A stretch of 64,000 nucleotides of DNA from Kitasatospora sp. MMS16-BH015. Its GTDB lineage: Bacteria > Actinomycetota > Actinomycetes > Streptomycetales > Streptomycetaceae. Below, piece by piece: positions 17,109 to 26,700 of the stretch (the stretch's first letter is position 1; the number at the start of each line of letters is the position of its first letter). Both the position numbers and the translations under genes were made by a program. The notes under the pieces are model-generated. The model had not been told where the DNA came from. It searched no databases and saw nothing but the letters and a program-made list of their open reading frames with translations. Location: assembly GCF_002943525.1 (NCBI RefSeq), contig NZ_CP025394.1:620001-684000 (forward strand), written 5' to 3'.

Positions 17109-18735
17109 TCCGCAGCCACACCGCCGTGTCCGGCGGCAGCGACCGGTCCACCCCCACCGGCCCGCTCGCGAGCAGCGGTGCCCCCTCCACCCCCACCACC
17201 ACCGGCTCCGCCGACAGGTTGACCACGCACGCGAAGGCCTCACCCCGCCGGAACGCAAGCACCCCCGTCGGCACGTCCTCCACCCACTCCAACCCCGCCT
17301 CCGCCGGCAGCTCGCGCCGCAGCCGCAGCGCCGCCCGGTACAGCGAGAGCATCGACCCCGGGTCGGCCGCCTGCGCGGCCACCGTGTGCTCCTTCCAGGC
17401 GTCCGGCTGCGGGAGCCAGGGTACGGCGGTGGCCTGGTCCGGGCTGAAGCCGAAGGGCGGAGCGTCGCCGGACCAGGGCAGGGGGACGCGGCAGCCGTCC
17501 CGGCCGGGGTTGGCGGGGTTGCGGCCGCCGCGCTCCCACATCGGGTCCTGGCGGAGGGCGTCGGGGATGGTTTCGACCTCCCAGAGGCCGAGTTCCTCAC
17601 CCTGGTAGAGGTAGACCGAACCCGGCAGGGCCTGGGTGAGCAGGGCTGCGGCCCGGGCCCGGCGGGTGCCGAGGGCGAGGTCGACCGGCCGGCCGTGGTG
17701 GCGGGCGTAGATGGCGAAGGAGGTGTCCGCCCGGCCGTAGCGGGTGACCACCCGGTCCACGTCGTGGTTGGAGAGCACCCAGGTGGCCGGCGCCCCGGCC
17801 GCGGTGTGCAGGCGCAGCGTGTCGTCGATCACCGTACGCAGCGGTTCGGCCTCCCAAGGACATTCCAGGTAGGGGAAGTTGAAGACGGTATGGAGCTCAC
17901 CGGGCCGCAGGTAGCGAGCCAACCGCGCCGGGTCGGGGAGCCAGACCTCGCCGATCAGCACCCGGCCGCCGGAGTAGGAATCAGCTAGCCGCCGCCAGGC
18001 CCTGTAGACCTCGTGCACCTCCTCGCGGTCAGTGCGGGCCCGCTCCTCCGGGTCGTCCACCGGCAGTGCCGGGTCCTTGACCAGCAGCGCGGCCGAGTCG
18101 ATCCGGAAGCCGTCGGCACCCCGGTCGAACCAGAACCGCAGCACCGCCTCGAACTCCGCCCGCACCTCCGGGTGTTCCCACTGGAAATCGGGCTGCTCGG
18201 GCGCGAACAGGTGCAGGTACCACTCCCCCGGACTGCCGTCCGGCTCGGTCACCCGCGACCAGGCGGGGCCGCCGAAGAAGCCCTGCCAGTCAGTCGGCGG
18301 CAGCTCGCCGGCCTCGCCCCGGCCGGGCCGGAACCAGAACCGCTCCCGCTCGGGCGAGCCCGATGCGGCGGCCAACGCCGCCTGGAACCAGGGGTGTTGG
18401 TCGGAGGTGTGGTTGGGCACCACGTCGATCACCACCCGGATGCCGGACTCGTGGGCACGCCGGATGAGTTCCTCCGCCTCCTCCAGGGTGCCGAACAGCG
18501 GGTCGATCCGCCGGTAGTCGGCCACGTCGTACCCGGCGTCGGCCTGCGGCGAGGCGTACCAGGGGTTGAACCAGATGGCGTCGATGCCCAGTTCGGCCAG
18601 GTACGGCAGCCGGGCGAGCACACCGGCCAGGTCGCCGACCCCGTCGCCGTCGGCGTCGGCGAAGCTGCGGGGGTAGATCTGGTAGATGGCGGCGGAGCGC
18701 CACCAGGGGAGCTCGTGCGCTCGGGACAGTGCCAC
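17098..18735 (-). CDS. aglA: GH13 alpha-glucosidase of the maltose operon
   Basis: 545 residues, no signal peptide: a cytoplasmic exo-alpha-glucosidase that splits imported maltose or maltodextrin. Seen: GH13 barrel motifs in order DVVPNHTS, GFRIDS with nucleophile Asp213, LIGEVW with acid Glu263 and LSNHDVDR with Asp325. The start is the GTG at 18735, as the frame upstream lacks family sequence. It follows malEFG on the same strand with a 169-base gap holding a GC-rich hairpin, the order known for the Streptomyces mal locus with aglA. Isomaltose or trehalose specificity cannot be excluded. Confidence 0.88.
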   Translation of the reverse strand: MALSRAHELPWWRSAAIYQIYPRSFADADGDGVGDLAGVLARLPYLAELGIDAIWFNPWYASPQADAGYDVADYRRIDPLFGTLEEAEELIRRAHESGIRVVIDVVPNHTSDQHPWFQAALAAASGSPERERFWFRPGRGEAGELPPTDWQGFFGGPAWSRVTEPDGSPGEWYLHLFAPEQPDFQWEHPEVRAEFEAVLRFWFDRGADGFRIDSAALLVKDPALPVDDPEERARTDREEVHEVYRAWRRLADSYSGGRVLIGEVWLPDPARLARYLRPGELHTVFNFPYLECPWEAEPLRTVIDDTLRLHTAAGAPATWVLSNHDVDRVVTRYGRADTSFAIYARHHGRPVDLALGTRRARAAALLTQALPGSVYLYQGEELGLWEVETIPDALRQDPMWERGGRNPANPGRDGCRVPLPWSGDAPPFGFSPDQATAVPWLPQPDAWKEHTVAAQAADPGSMLSLYRAALRLRRELPAEAGLEWVEDVPTGVLAFRRGEAFACVVNLSAEPVVVGVEGAPLLASGPVGVDRSLPPDTAVWLRIET

Positions 18736-18805
18736 GACTGGCCTGCTTTCTCCTCGACAGAGGGTCCGCGGTGAGGGGCGGGAACACGAAGGGGGAAGGT
18801 CGGGG

Positions 18806-18856
18806 CCGCCGCCCCGGCCCGCACCGGTCAGGGCGGCTGGGCCGGGGCGACGGCGG
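18806..18856 (-). terminator. Hairpin between malG and aglA
   Basis: CCCCGGCCC (18812-18820) pairs with GGGCCGGGG (18839-18847), and flanking GCCGCC/GGCGG extends the stem with a bulge. It may reduce, not stop, read-through from malEFG to aglA. Confidence 0.5.
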
Positions 18857-18904
18857 CATGTGAGGCGGCACCACACCAGGGGCGCCGCACGCGTGCGAGC
18901 AGCG

Positions 18905-19795
18905 TCAGCCCTTGAGGCTGCCCGCCGTGAGGCCGGCCATGATGTTGCGCTGGAAGACCAGGAACAGCGCGATGGTCGGCACCGAGGCGAGGAAGAGGCC
19001 CGCGATCAGGGTGTTCTGCGGCATCGAGGTGGCGGCGGTGTTGACGCCGACGTTGAGCGTCTCGTGGGCGGGCACGGTGATCAGCGGCCAGAGGAAGTCC
19101 TTCCAGACCGTGACCAGGCCGAAGATCGCCACCACCCCGAGCACCGGGCGGGAGATCGGCAGCACCACGGACCAGAGGATCCGCAGCGGCCCGGCGCCGT
19201 CGATCGCCGCCGCGTCCAGCAGCTCGTCCGGGATCGAGTCGAAGAACCGTTTGAGCAGGAAGACGTTGAAGGCGTTGGCCACCGTGGGCAGCCAGATCAC
19301 CCACGGGGTGTCCTGGAGGTTCCAGTGCACCAGCGGCAGGTCGAGCACGGTCAGGTACTGCGGGATGACCAGCGCCGCCGCCGGGATCATCATCGAGGCG
19401 AGCATCAGCCCGAGGATCAACGTGCCCAGCACCGGCCGGAGTTTGGAGAGCGCGTACGCGGCGGCCACGCAGAACACCAGCTGCAGCAGCAGCGCCCCGC
19501 CAGCGTAGACCACGGTGTTGAGCAGCAGCTGCCCCATCCCCAGCCGGCTCCACGCCTCGGTGAAGGCGTGCGTGCTCGGGTGTTCGGGCACCAGGGTCGG
19601 CGGGGTGCGGACCAGCTCCTGGGCGGATTTGAACCCGCCGGTGGCCATCCAGTAGAGCGGGCCGAGGAAGGCCACCGTGGCACCGGGGAGCACCAGGGCC
19701 AGTACGGCCCGGTAGGCCAGCCGGCCGCGCGGCCGGTTCAGGGCGACCGGCGAGATCAACGTCCGCGTGGCGGAGCCGTGTTGCTGCTGGGCCAT
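18905..19795 (-). CDS. malG: Maltose ABC transporter permease MalG
   Basis: 296-residue inner-membrane permease of the CUT1 carbohydrate ABC importers. Seen: six hydrophobic segments, the large loop before TM2 with FKSAQEL, and the cytoplasmic EAA loop DAAAIDGAGPLRILWSVVLP that contacts the ATPase. Starts one base before the end region of malF (ATG at 19795, malF stop at 19797). No ATPase gene is encoded here; in streptomycetes the shared ATPase MsiK normally serves such importers. Confidence 0.88.
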   Translation of the reverse strand: MAQQQHGSATRTLISPVALNRPRGRLAYRAVLALVLPGATVAFLGPLYWMATGGFKSAQELVRTPPTLVPEHPSTHAFTEAWSRLGMGQLLLNTVVYAGGALLLQLVFCVAAAYALSKLRPVLGTLILGLMLASMMIPAAALVIPQYLTVLDLPLVHWNLQDTPWVIWLPTVANAFNVFLLKRFFDSIPDELLDAAAIDGAGPLRILWSVVLPISRPVLGVVAIFGLVTVWKDFLWPLITVPAHETLNVGVNTAATSMPQNTLIAGLFLASVPTIALFLVFQRNIMAGLTAGSLKG

Positions 19796-19796
19796 C

Positions 19797-20747
19797 TCAC
19801 TCCTCCTGCCCGTGGCGTTCCAGCCGCAGGTAGACCGCCGAGAAGGCGCCGAGGACCAGCAGCAGGATGACCCCGAGCGCGGCGGCGGTGTTGAACTTGT
19901 CGTAGTTGAAGGCGTAGTCGTACAGCAGGTAGACCACGGTGGTGGTGGAGCCCTGCGGTCCGCCGCCGGTCAGCACGAAGGCCTCGGTGAACATCTGCAT
20001 GGTGGCGACGACTTGGAGCATCAGCATCAGCGAGAGGATCAGCCGGGTCTGCGGCACGGTGACGTGCCGGATCCGCTGGAGCAGCCCGGCGCCGTCGAGT
20101 TCGGCGGCCTCGTAGAGTTCGCCGGGGATGCCCTGGAGGGCGGCCAGGTAGACCAGGGTGGCGCTGCCCATGTTGGCCCAGGTGGAGACCAGGACCAGGG
20201 CGGGCAGAGCGGTGGTCTTGGAGGTGAGCCAGGCCGAGGTGGGCAGGTGCAGGGCGTGCAGCAGCTGGTTGAAGAGGCCGTAGCCGGGATCCATGAAGGA
20301 CTTGAAGAGCAGGATCCCGGCCACCGGCGGCAGCATCACGGGCAGGTAGACCAGCATTCGGAGGTAACTCCTCGCGTGCCGCAGCTCGTTGATGACGATC
20401 GCGGTGACGAACGGCACCACGAAGCCCACCACCAGCGCGATGCCGGTGTAGAGCAGGGTGTTCCGCCAGGCCGACCAGAACTCCGGATCGGCCGTGATCT
20501 GCCGGTAGTTGGCGAGCCCCACCCAGCTGGTGGTGCCGTGCCGGGTCCGCTGGAAGGACATCACGATCTCGCGGACCATCGGGTACCAGGTGAACAGCGC
20601 GAAGCAGAGCAGCGCACCGGCCAGGAAGGCGTACGCCCGCAGGTTCCGCACCACCACCCGCCGTCCGGCGCGGACCCCACGCTGCCCGCGGGCTCCGCGC
20701 CGGGCGGCCCGCCGCCGGGCGGTCCGGCCTCCGGCGGCGAGGCTCAC
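19797..20747 (-). CDS. malF: Maltose ABC transporter permease MalF
   Basis: 316 residues. Begins at a GTG that overlaps the malE stop (GTGA), after an Arg-rich N-terminal tail of about 30 residues. Seen: hydrophobic segments starting with AYAFLAGALLCFALFTW, the CUT1 feature FQRTRHG before the first loop, and the EAA loop EAAELDGAGLLQRIRHVTVP. It pairs with MalG to form the sugar channel. The longer open frame reaching 21374 is antisense-free but out of frame with malE and is not coding. Confidence 0.88.
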   Translation of the reverse strand: MSLAAGGRTARRRAARRGARGQRGVRAGRRVVVRNLRAYAFLAGALLCFALFTWYPMVREIVMSFQRTRHGTTSWVGLANYRQITADPEFWSAWRNTLLYTGIALVVGFVVPFVTAIVINELRHARSYLRMLVYLPVMLPPVAGILLFKSFMDPGYGLFNQLLHALHLPTSAWLTSKTTALPALVLVSTWANMGSATLVYLAALQGIPGELYEAAELDGAGLLQRIRHVTVPQTRLILSLMLMLQVVATMQMFTEAFVLTGGGPQGSTTTVVYLLYDYAFNYDKFNTAAALGVILLLVLGAFSAVYLRLERHGQEE

Positions 20748-22183
20748 TGGTTGGCCAGGATCTTGTTCGCCTGGGTCTCGGCGGTGGCGAGCAGGGCGCT
20801 GACGTCGGCGTTCTGGTCGGTCAGCACGGCGGACATCGCGGTGTCGAGCACCTTGTAGAGCTGCTGGGCGGCGGGCGGCTCGTTGACCGTGCTGGTCGGG
20901 TTGTTCACGTACGGCGCGTAGTTGTCCAGCGGGAGGTTGCCGTTGGCCTTGAGCGAGGTGGTGATCGCGGTCAGCTGCGGGGAGCCGTTGGCCCAGAAGT
21001 ACGGCTGCGGCACCGAGATGGCCACCGGGTCCTTGCTGCTGCCGGCCAGGGTGGCCGAGCGGGCGAAGTTGAACTGGCCCGTGTCGGGGGTGAGGTACTC
21101 GAAGTCGATCCAGGCGATCTCGGCCTTGATCTGGTCCGGGGTCTGGCCCTTCTTGAAGTAGTAGAGGTCGCCGCCGCCGAGGCTGGAGCCGGGGCCGGTC
21201 GCACCGGGCATCGGACCGAGGCCGAAGGCCTTGCGGTCGGCGCCGAGCACCTCGATCAGGTGCTTGACCACGTCCGGGGCGCCGATGAACATGCCCACCT
21301 TGCCGGTGGCCAGCGGCGGGAACGCGTCCGCCCACTGGGTGAGTTGGGTGGCGCCGATGCTGTGGTCGGTCCACCGCATGTCGTGCAGCCGCTGCAGCAC
21401 CCGCTTGCCCTCGGCCGAGTTGAACGCGGCCTTGGTGCCGTCGGCGCTGACCATCGTGCCGCCGAGGCTGTATAGCTCGGAGGTGAAGTGCCAGCCGCCG
21501 GTGTTGCCGCCGCTGTAGTCCTCGTAGCCGGTGATGCCGTTGCCGAGCGCGGCGATCTTCTTGGCGTCGGCCTGGAGTTCGTCCCAGGTGGTCGGCGGCT
21601 TGTCGGGGTCGAGGCCGGCCTGCTTGAACAGGTCGCGGTTGTAGATCAGGCCGGTGCTGTAGAAGTTGATCGGGAGCGCGTAGACCTTGCCGTCGGCGCC
21701 GAGGTTCTGCTTCACGCTGGGCAGCATGGTCGAGTAGCCGGGCACGGTGCCGTCGTTGAGGTACCCGCTGATGTCCACGGCGTCACCGGAGTTGAGCGTC
21801 TGCTCGCGGTCGGTGAAGTAGGCGTGGAAGGCGCCGGTCTCGTCGTGCGCCTTGTACTCGGCGGTCTGCTGGGCGGGCACCTCGCACTGGCCCACGTACG
21901 GCTTGGCATTGACCGTGACGTTCGGGTACTTGACCTTGAACAGGGCCAGGTCGTCGGCGTAGTTGGCCTTCCCCGCGGCCTGGTCGGCGCCGGGGGCGCA
22001 GTCGATCGAGATGGTGACGGCGGTGGCCGGGTCGAGCGGCTTGCCGTCGGCGCTGCCGCCGCCGGTGGCGTGGCCCGGGGAGCTGCTGCTGGAGCAGGCG
22101 GTGGCCAGGCAGAGACCGGCGGCCAGCGCGGTGGCGGCGAACTTCCGTGCTCTGTCGGTCTTCGTCGATCTGTCGGTCTTCAT
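20744..22183 (-). CDS. malE: Maltose/maltodextrin-binding lipoprotein MalE
   Basis: 479 residues. ATG at 22183 with GAGGA seven bases upstream. Seen: basic N-terminus, hydrophobic signal and lipobox LATAC with lipidated Cys30, a Ser-rich linker, then a family-1 extracellular solute-binding domain (TWDELQADAKK, GTMVSADGTKAAFN, GKVGMFIGAPDV). It captures sugar outside the membrane and delivers it to MalFG. The promoter has a CTTGC box over its -35 region. Maltose specificity is inferred from synteny with malR and aglA. Confidence 0.85.
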   Translation of the reverse strand: MKTDRSTKTDRARKFAATALAAGLCLATACSSSSSPGHATGGGSADGKPLDPATAVTISIDCAPGADQAAGKANYADDLALFKVKYPNVTVNAKPYVGQCEVPAQQTAEYKAHDETGAFHAYFTDREQTLNSGDAVDISGYLNDGTVPGYSTMLPSVKQNLGADGKVYALPINFYSTGLIYNRDLFKQAGLDPDKPPTTWDELQADAKKIAALGNGITGYEDYSGGNTGGWHFTSELYSLGGTMVSADGTKAAFNSAEGKRVLQRLHDMRWTDHSIGATQLTQWADAFPPLATGKVGMFIGAPDVVKHLIEVLGADRKAFGLGPMPGATGPGSSLGGGDLYYFKKGQTPDQIKAEIAWIDFEYLTPDTGQFNFARSATLAGSSKDPVAISVPQPYFWANGSPQLTAITTSLKANGNLPLDNYAPYVNNPTSTVNEPPAAQQLYKVLDTAMSAVLTDQNADVSALLATAETQANKILANQ

Positions 22184-22222
22184 CCGTGTGTCCTCAGGGT
22201 GGCGAGTGGAGGAGGTGGGGAG

Positions 22223-22252
22223 AACGTAGGACGCGGAATGATTGATTGCAAG
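22223..22252 (-). promoter_or_regulatory. malE promoter with overlapping MalR-type box
   Basis: Minus strand: -35 TTGCAA (22251-22246), 17-base spacer, -10 TACGTT (22228-22223). CTTGCAA (22252-22246) is the CTTGC motif also repeated before malR, so a bound repressor would cover the -35 region. Confidence 0.65.
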
Positions 22253-22352
22253 ACTTCGACAGAAATCCGCAAACCAAGGACTCTCACGGGACCGTCCTCG
22301 CGAACGGACGCCGAACGGCCTGACCAGCGCCCTCGCCATGAGCCGTCAATTT

Positions 22353-22390
22353 CTTGCAGCTACTTGCGTACAGCTGCTCTACTCTTGCGA
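22353..22390 (+). promoter_or_regulatory. malR promoter with three CTTGC direct repeats
   Basis: CTTGCAG (22353-22359), CTTGCGT (22363-22369) and CTTGCGA (22384-22390). A -10-like TACTCT (22380-22385) ends six bases before the malR ATG, which lacks a ribosome site, so malR may be leaderless. CTTGCAG repeats are known sites of maltose control in Streptomyces amylase promoters. Confidence 0.65.
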
Positions 22391-22391
22391 C

Positions 22392-23405
22392 ATGAAGAGC
22401 AGACTCGCCGAGGTGGCACAGAAGGTCGGCGTCAGCGAGGCCACCGTGAGCCGGGTGCTCAACGGGCGCCCCGGCGTCTCCGAGACCACCCGCAACGCGG
22501 TGCTCGCCGCCCTCGACGTGCTCGGGTACGAGCGGCCCACCCAGCTGCGCGGGGAGCGCGCCCGGCTGATCGGCCTGGTGCTGCCCGAGCTGCAGAACCC
22601 GATCTTCCCGGCGCTCGCCGAGGTGGTCGGCGGCGCGCTGGCCCAGCGCGGCTTCACCCCGGTGCTCTGCACCCGGACGGCCGGCGGGCTCTCCGAGGCC
22701 GACTACGTCAGCATGCTGCTCGAACAGCAGGTCTCCGGCGTGGTGTTCGCCGGCGGGCACTTCGCCGAGGTGGAGGCCCCGCACGAGCACTACGACCGGC
22801 TGCGCGAGCGCGGCATCCCGGTGGTGCTGTTCAACGCGGCCGTCGAGCACCTGGGCTTCCCGCAGGTCTCCACCGACGACGCCGTGGCCGTCGAGCAGGC
22901 CTTCGGCCACCTCGCGGCGCTCGGCCACGACCGGATCGGCATGATCGTCGGCCCCGCCGACCACGTGCCCTCGCAGCGCAAACTGGCCTCCTTCCGCCGC
23001 CAGTACGAGCGGCTCGGCCGCACCCCCGAGCCGGACTGGATCGCGCACGCCTTCTTCGCCCTGGAGGGCGGGCACGCCGCCGCTACCCGGATGATCCGGG
23101 CCGGGGTCACCGGCATCGTCTGCGGCAGCGACCCGCTCGCGCTCGGCGCGATCCGGGCCGCCCGCCGCGCCGGCCTGGCCGTGCCGGGCGAGGTCTCGGT
23201 GGTCGGCTTCGACGACTCGGCGTTCATGAACTGCACCGAGCCGCCGCTCACCACCGTGCGCCAGCCGATCGAGGCGCTCGGCCGGGCGGCCGTCACCCTG
23301 CTGATGAGCCAGGTCGACGGCGCGAGCGTGGCCGCCGAGGAGCTGCTGTTCGAGCCCGAGTTGGTGGTCCGCGGCTCCACCGGACCGGCGCCCAGCGCCG
23401 CCTGA
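22392..23405 (+). CDS. malR: LacI-family maltose repressor MalR
   Basis: 337 residues. N-terminal helix-turn-helix (RLAEVAQKVGVSEATVSRVL) and hinge LAALDVLGYERP, then the sugar-binding domain (GLVLPELQNPIFPALAEVVG; VVGFDDSAFMNCTEPPLTTV). This closely matches the MalR type of streptomycetes as I know it. Divergent from malEFG-aglA; CTTGC boxes at both promoters are its probable sites. Expected to repress the operon until a maltodextrin is bound. Confidence 0.88.
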   Translation: MKSRLAEVAQKVGVSEATVSRVLNGRPGVSETTRNAVLAALDVLGYERPTQLRGERARLIGLVLPELQNPIFPALAEVVGGALAQRGFTPVLCTRTAGGLSEADYVSMLLEQQVSGVVFAGGHFAEVEAPHEHYDRLRERGIPVVLFNAAVEHLGFPQVSTDDAVAVEQAFGHLAALGHDRIGMIVGPADHVPSQRKLASFRRQYERLGRTPEPDWIAHAFFALEGGHAAATRMIRAGVTGIVCGSDPLALGAIRAARRAGLAVPGEVSVVGFDDSAFMNCTEPPLTTVRQPIEALGRAAVTLLMSQVDGASVAAEELLFEPELVVRGSTGPAPSAA

Positions 23406-23422
23406 CGACCCGTCATCCACCA

Positions 23423-23462
23423 ACGGCTCCCCGCCGCACCTCCGGGCGTGCCGGGGAGCCGT
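23423..23462 (+). terminator. Terminator after malR
   Basis: ACGGCTCCCCG (23423-23433) pairs perfectly with CGGGGAGCCGT (23452-23462), 18-base loop, starting 18 bases after the malR stop. Confidence 0.75.
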
Positions 23463-23560
23463 CGCATTCCCGTCCGTGCAGCAGCCGGCAGACCACCCAC
23501 CACCCGCCCTCCGATCCGACATGTTCCGGTCGGGTTCGGCGCCTCCTGCTGCCGGAACCA

Positions 23561-23589
23561 TTGACTCCCCGAAATCTCGCTTGTAACTT
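23561..23589 (+). promoter_or_regulatory. Sigma-70-type promoter for the GH87 gene
   Basis: TTGACT (23561-23566), 17-base spacer, TAACTT (23584-23589). It lies in the 315-base gap between malR and the GH87 gene, about 130 bases before the start. The rest of the gap holds the malR terminator and no gene. Confidence 0.6.
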
Positions 23590-23720
23590 CCTGGCAAAGC
23601 TCTGGAAATCCACGTCAGTCGACCGGCAATCGGCGCGCGTGGACCACCATCGGCCGCCAGCGAGGGAGCCCGGGTCAGGGGCGGCTCGCCTCGGCATCCG
23701 CACACAGGAACCGAGGGACG

Positions 23721-26700
23721 ATGAAGGCACTGCTCAGATCACCGCGCTCACGCCGCCTGCCGGGTCGGGCGCTCACCGCGCTCGTCGCCGTGCTGGCCCT
23801 GCTCCTGCCGGCACTCGGCGCGAGCCTCGCCCAACCGGCGGCGGCCGCCGCCACCAACCTGGCGCTCGGCAGAGCCGCCACCGTCTCCAGCGCCAACGGC
23901 CAGTACACGGCGGCCAATCTCGACGACGGCTCGCAGTCGAGCTACTGGGAGAGCGCCGGCGGCAGCTTCCCGCAGTGGGCCCAGATCGACCTCGGCGCGC
24001 CCACCGCCGTCAGCCAGGTGGTGCTCAAGCTGCCCGCCGGCTGGGGCGCCCGCACCCAGACGCTCGCCCTCCAGGGCTCCACCGACAACGCCACCTTCGC
24101 CACCGTGACGGCCTCGGCCGCGTACACCTTCGACCCGGCCTCGAACAACACCGTTTCGCTGAACTTCGGTACGGTGACGGCCCGTTACCTCCGGGTCGCC
24201 ATCACCGCCAACACCGGCTGGAGCGCCGGCCAGCTCGCCGAGTTCGAGGTCTACGGCCCGGCCACCTCGGCCACCGACCTGGCCCTGCACCGCCCCACCA
24301 CCGAGAGCGGCCACACCCAGGCCTACACCTCGGCCAACGCGGTGGACGGCGACCCGAGCACCTACTGGGAGAGCACCGACAACGCCCTCCCGCAGTGGCT
24401 CCAGGTCGACCTCGGCGCCTCCGTGGCCGTCGACCAGGTGGTGCTCAAGCTGCCGCCCGCCACCGCCTGGAACGCCCGGACGGAGACCATCGCCGTCCAG
24501 GGCTCCACCGACGGCACGGGCTTCACCGATCTCTCCGCCGCCGCCGGGCGCGCCTTCGACCCGGCCACCGGCAACACCGTGACCGTCACCTTCGGCCAGG
24601 CCGTCACCCGGTACGTGCGGCTGTACGTGACCGCCAACACCGCCTGGCCGGCCGCCCAGCTCGGCTCCGTCGAGGTCTACGGCCCGACCGGCGCCACCCA
24701 GCCGCCGGCCGCGCCCACCAACCTCGCCTACACCCAGGGCGCCAACGGCGCGGTCAAGTTGACCTGGACGGCCTCCAGCAGCTCGGGGGTCGCCGGGTAC
24801 GACGTATACGCCAACAACGCGCTGCTCAGCTCGGTGCCCGCCACCGCGACCGGCTACACCGACACCCCGGCCGCCACCGCCACGGTCAGCTACTTCGTCC
24901 GGGCCCGGGACGCGGCGGGCAACCAGTCGGCGAACAGCAACACCGTGACCCGTACCGGCGCCACCGCCACGCCGCCCACCGCGCCGAGCAACCTCGCCTA
25001 CACCCAGCCGAGTTCGGGCAAGGTGGCGCTGACCTGGTCGGCCGCCTCGGACCAGGTGGGCGTCACCGGATACACCGTGTACCGCAACGGCGGCAAGCTC
25101 GCCGCCGTCGGCGGCTCGACCCTGAGCTACACCGACAGCGTGGACGACTCGCTCACCGTCTCCTACGCCGTGACGGCCTCCAACGCGGCCGGTCTTGAAT
25201 CCGCCGCCTCCAACGCCGTCACCCGCACCGGCTCCGGCGGCTCGGCCACCAACCTGGCCCTGCACAAGGCGGTGGACGGCACCGCCAACACCTACGTCTA
25301 CGCCCCGGCCAACGCGGTGGACGGCGACCCGACCACCTACTTCGAGGGCGCCTCCTACCCCTCGCAGCTCACCGTGCACCTGGGCGCCGACGCCGATCTC
25401 AGCTCCGTCAAGGTGAAGGTGAACCCGGCCGCCTCCTGGTCCACCCGCACCCAGACCATCGCGGTGCTCGGCCGCGAGCAGAACGCCACCGGCCTCACCA
25501 CCCTGGTGCCGGCCGCCTCCTACACCTTCGACCCCGGCGCCAACCAGAACACCGTGACCATCCCGGTCAGCGGCCGGGTGGCCGACGTGCAGCTCTCGAT
25601 CACCACCAACTCCGGTGCCCCCGGCGGCCAGGTGGGCGAGCTGGAGGTCTACGGCACCCCCGCCCCCAACCCCGACCTCACCATCGCCTCCAGCTCCTGG
25701 TCGCCCGCCGCGCCCACCGAGACCGACGCGGTGACGGCCTCCGCCGTGGTGAAGAACGGCGGCACCGCCGCCTCGGTCGGCACCGACGTCAACTTCTACC
25801 TGGGCAGCACCAAGGTCGGCTCCACCACCGTGGGGGCGCTCGCCCCCGGCGCGACCCAGACCGTCTCGGCCCCGATCGGCACCCAGAACGCGGGCTCCTA
25901 CCAACTCACCGTCAAGGTCGACGAGTCGAAGAAGAACTTCAACCTCACCGCTGACCAGAGCGTGACCAACCCGACCGCCCTGGTGGTCAGCCCCGTCCAG
26001 TCCGCCGACCTGGTCGGCGCGCTCAGCTGGACGCCGAGCACCCCGGCCGCCGGCAGCATCGTCACCTTCACCGCGACGGTCAAGAACCAGGGCACCATCG
26101 CCACCACCTCCGGCGCCCACGGCGTGACCCTCAAGCTGCTCGACTCCACCGGCGCCACCGTGACCACCCTCACCGGCTCGGTGAACGGCGCCATCGCGGC
26201 CGGCGCCACCGCGGCCCCGGTCAGCCTCGGCAGCTGGCCCGCGGTGAACGGCAAGTACACCGGGCACCTGGTGATCGCCGCCGATCCGAACGAACTCCCG
26301 GTCAAGCAGCCGCACTTGACCAGCGACACCCCGCTCTTCGTCGGCCAGGGCGCCAACATGCCCTACGACTCCTATAAGTCCACCGACGGCACCCTCGGCG
26401 GTGCGGCCGCCACCGTCGGCCCGAACCGCACCATCGGCGACCTCGCCGGCGAGGCCACCCAGCGCAAGGCCGTCACCCTGAACAACACCGGTGACTCGGT
26501 CAGTTGGACCTCGCGCGAGGCGACCAACACCTTCGTGCTCCGCTACTCCATCCCGGACGCCCCGGGTGGCGGCGGCACCAACGCCACCCTCGACCTCTAC
26601 GCCAACGGCCAGTTGGTGCAGCCGCTCGCCCTCAGCTCGCACTACGCCTGGCTGTACGGCTCCGAGACCAGCCCCGGCAAGAGCCCGACCGCCGGCTCGC

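Noticed and set aside
19797-21374. 525-residue version of MalF
   Set aside because: The N-terminal 209 codons overlap malE in another frame; the GTG at 20747 overlapping the malE stop is the natural start.
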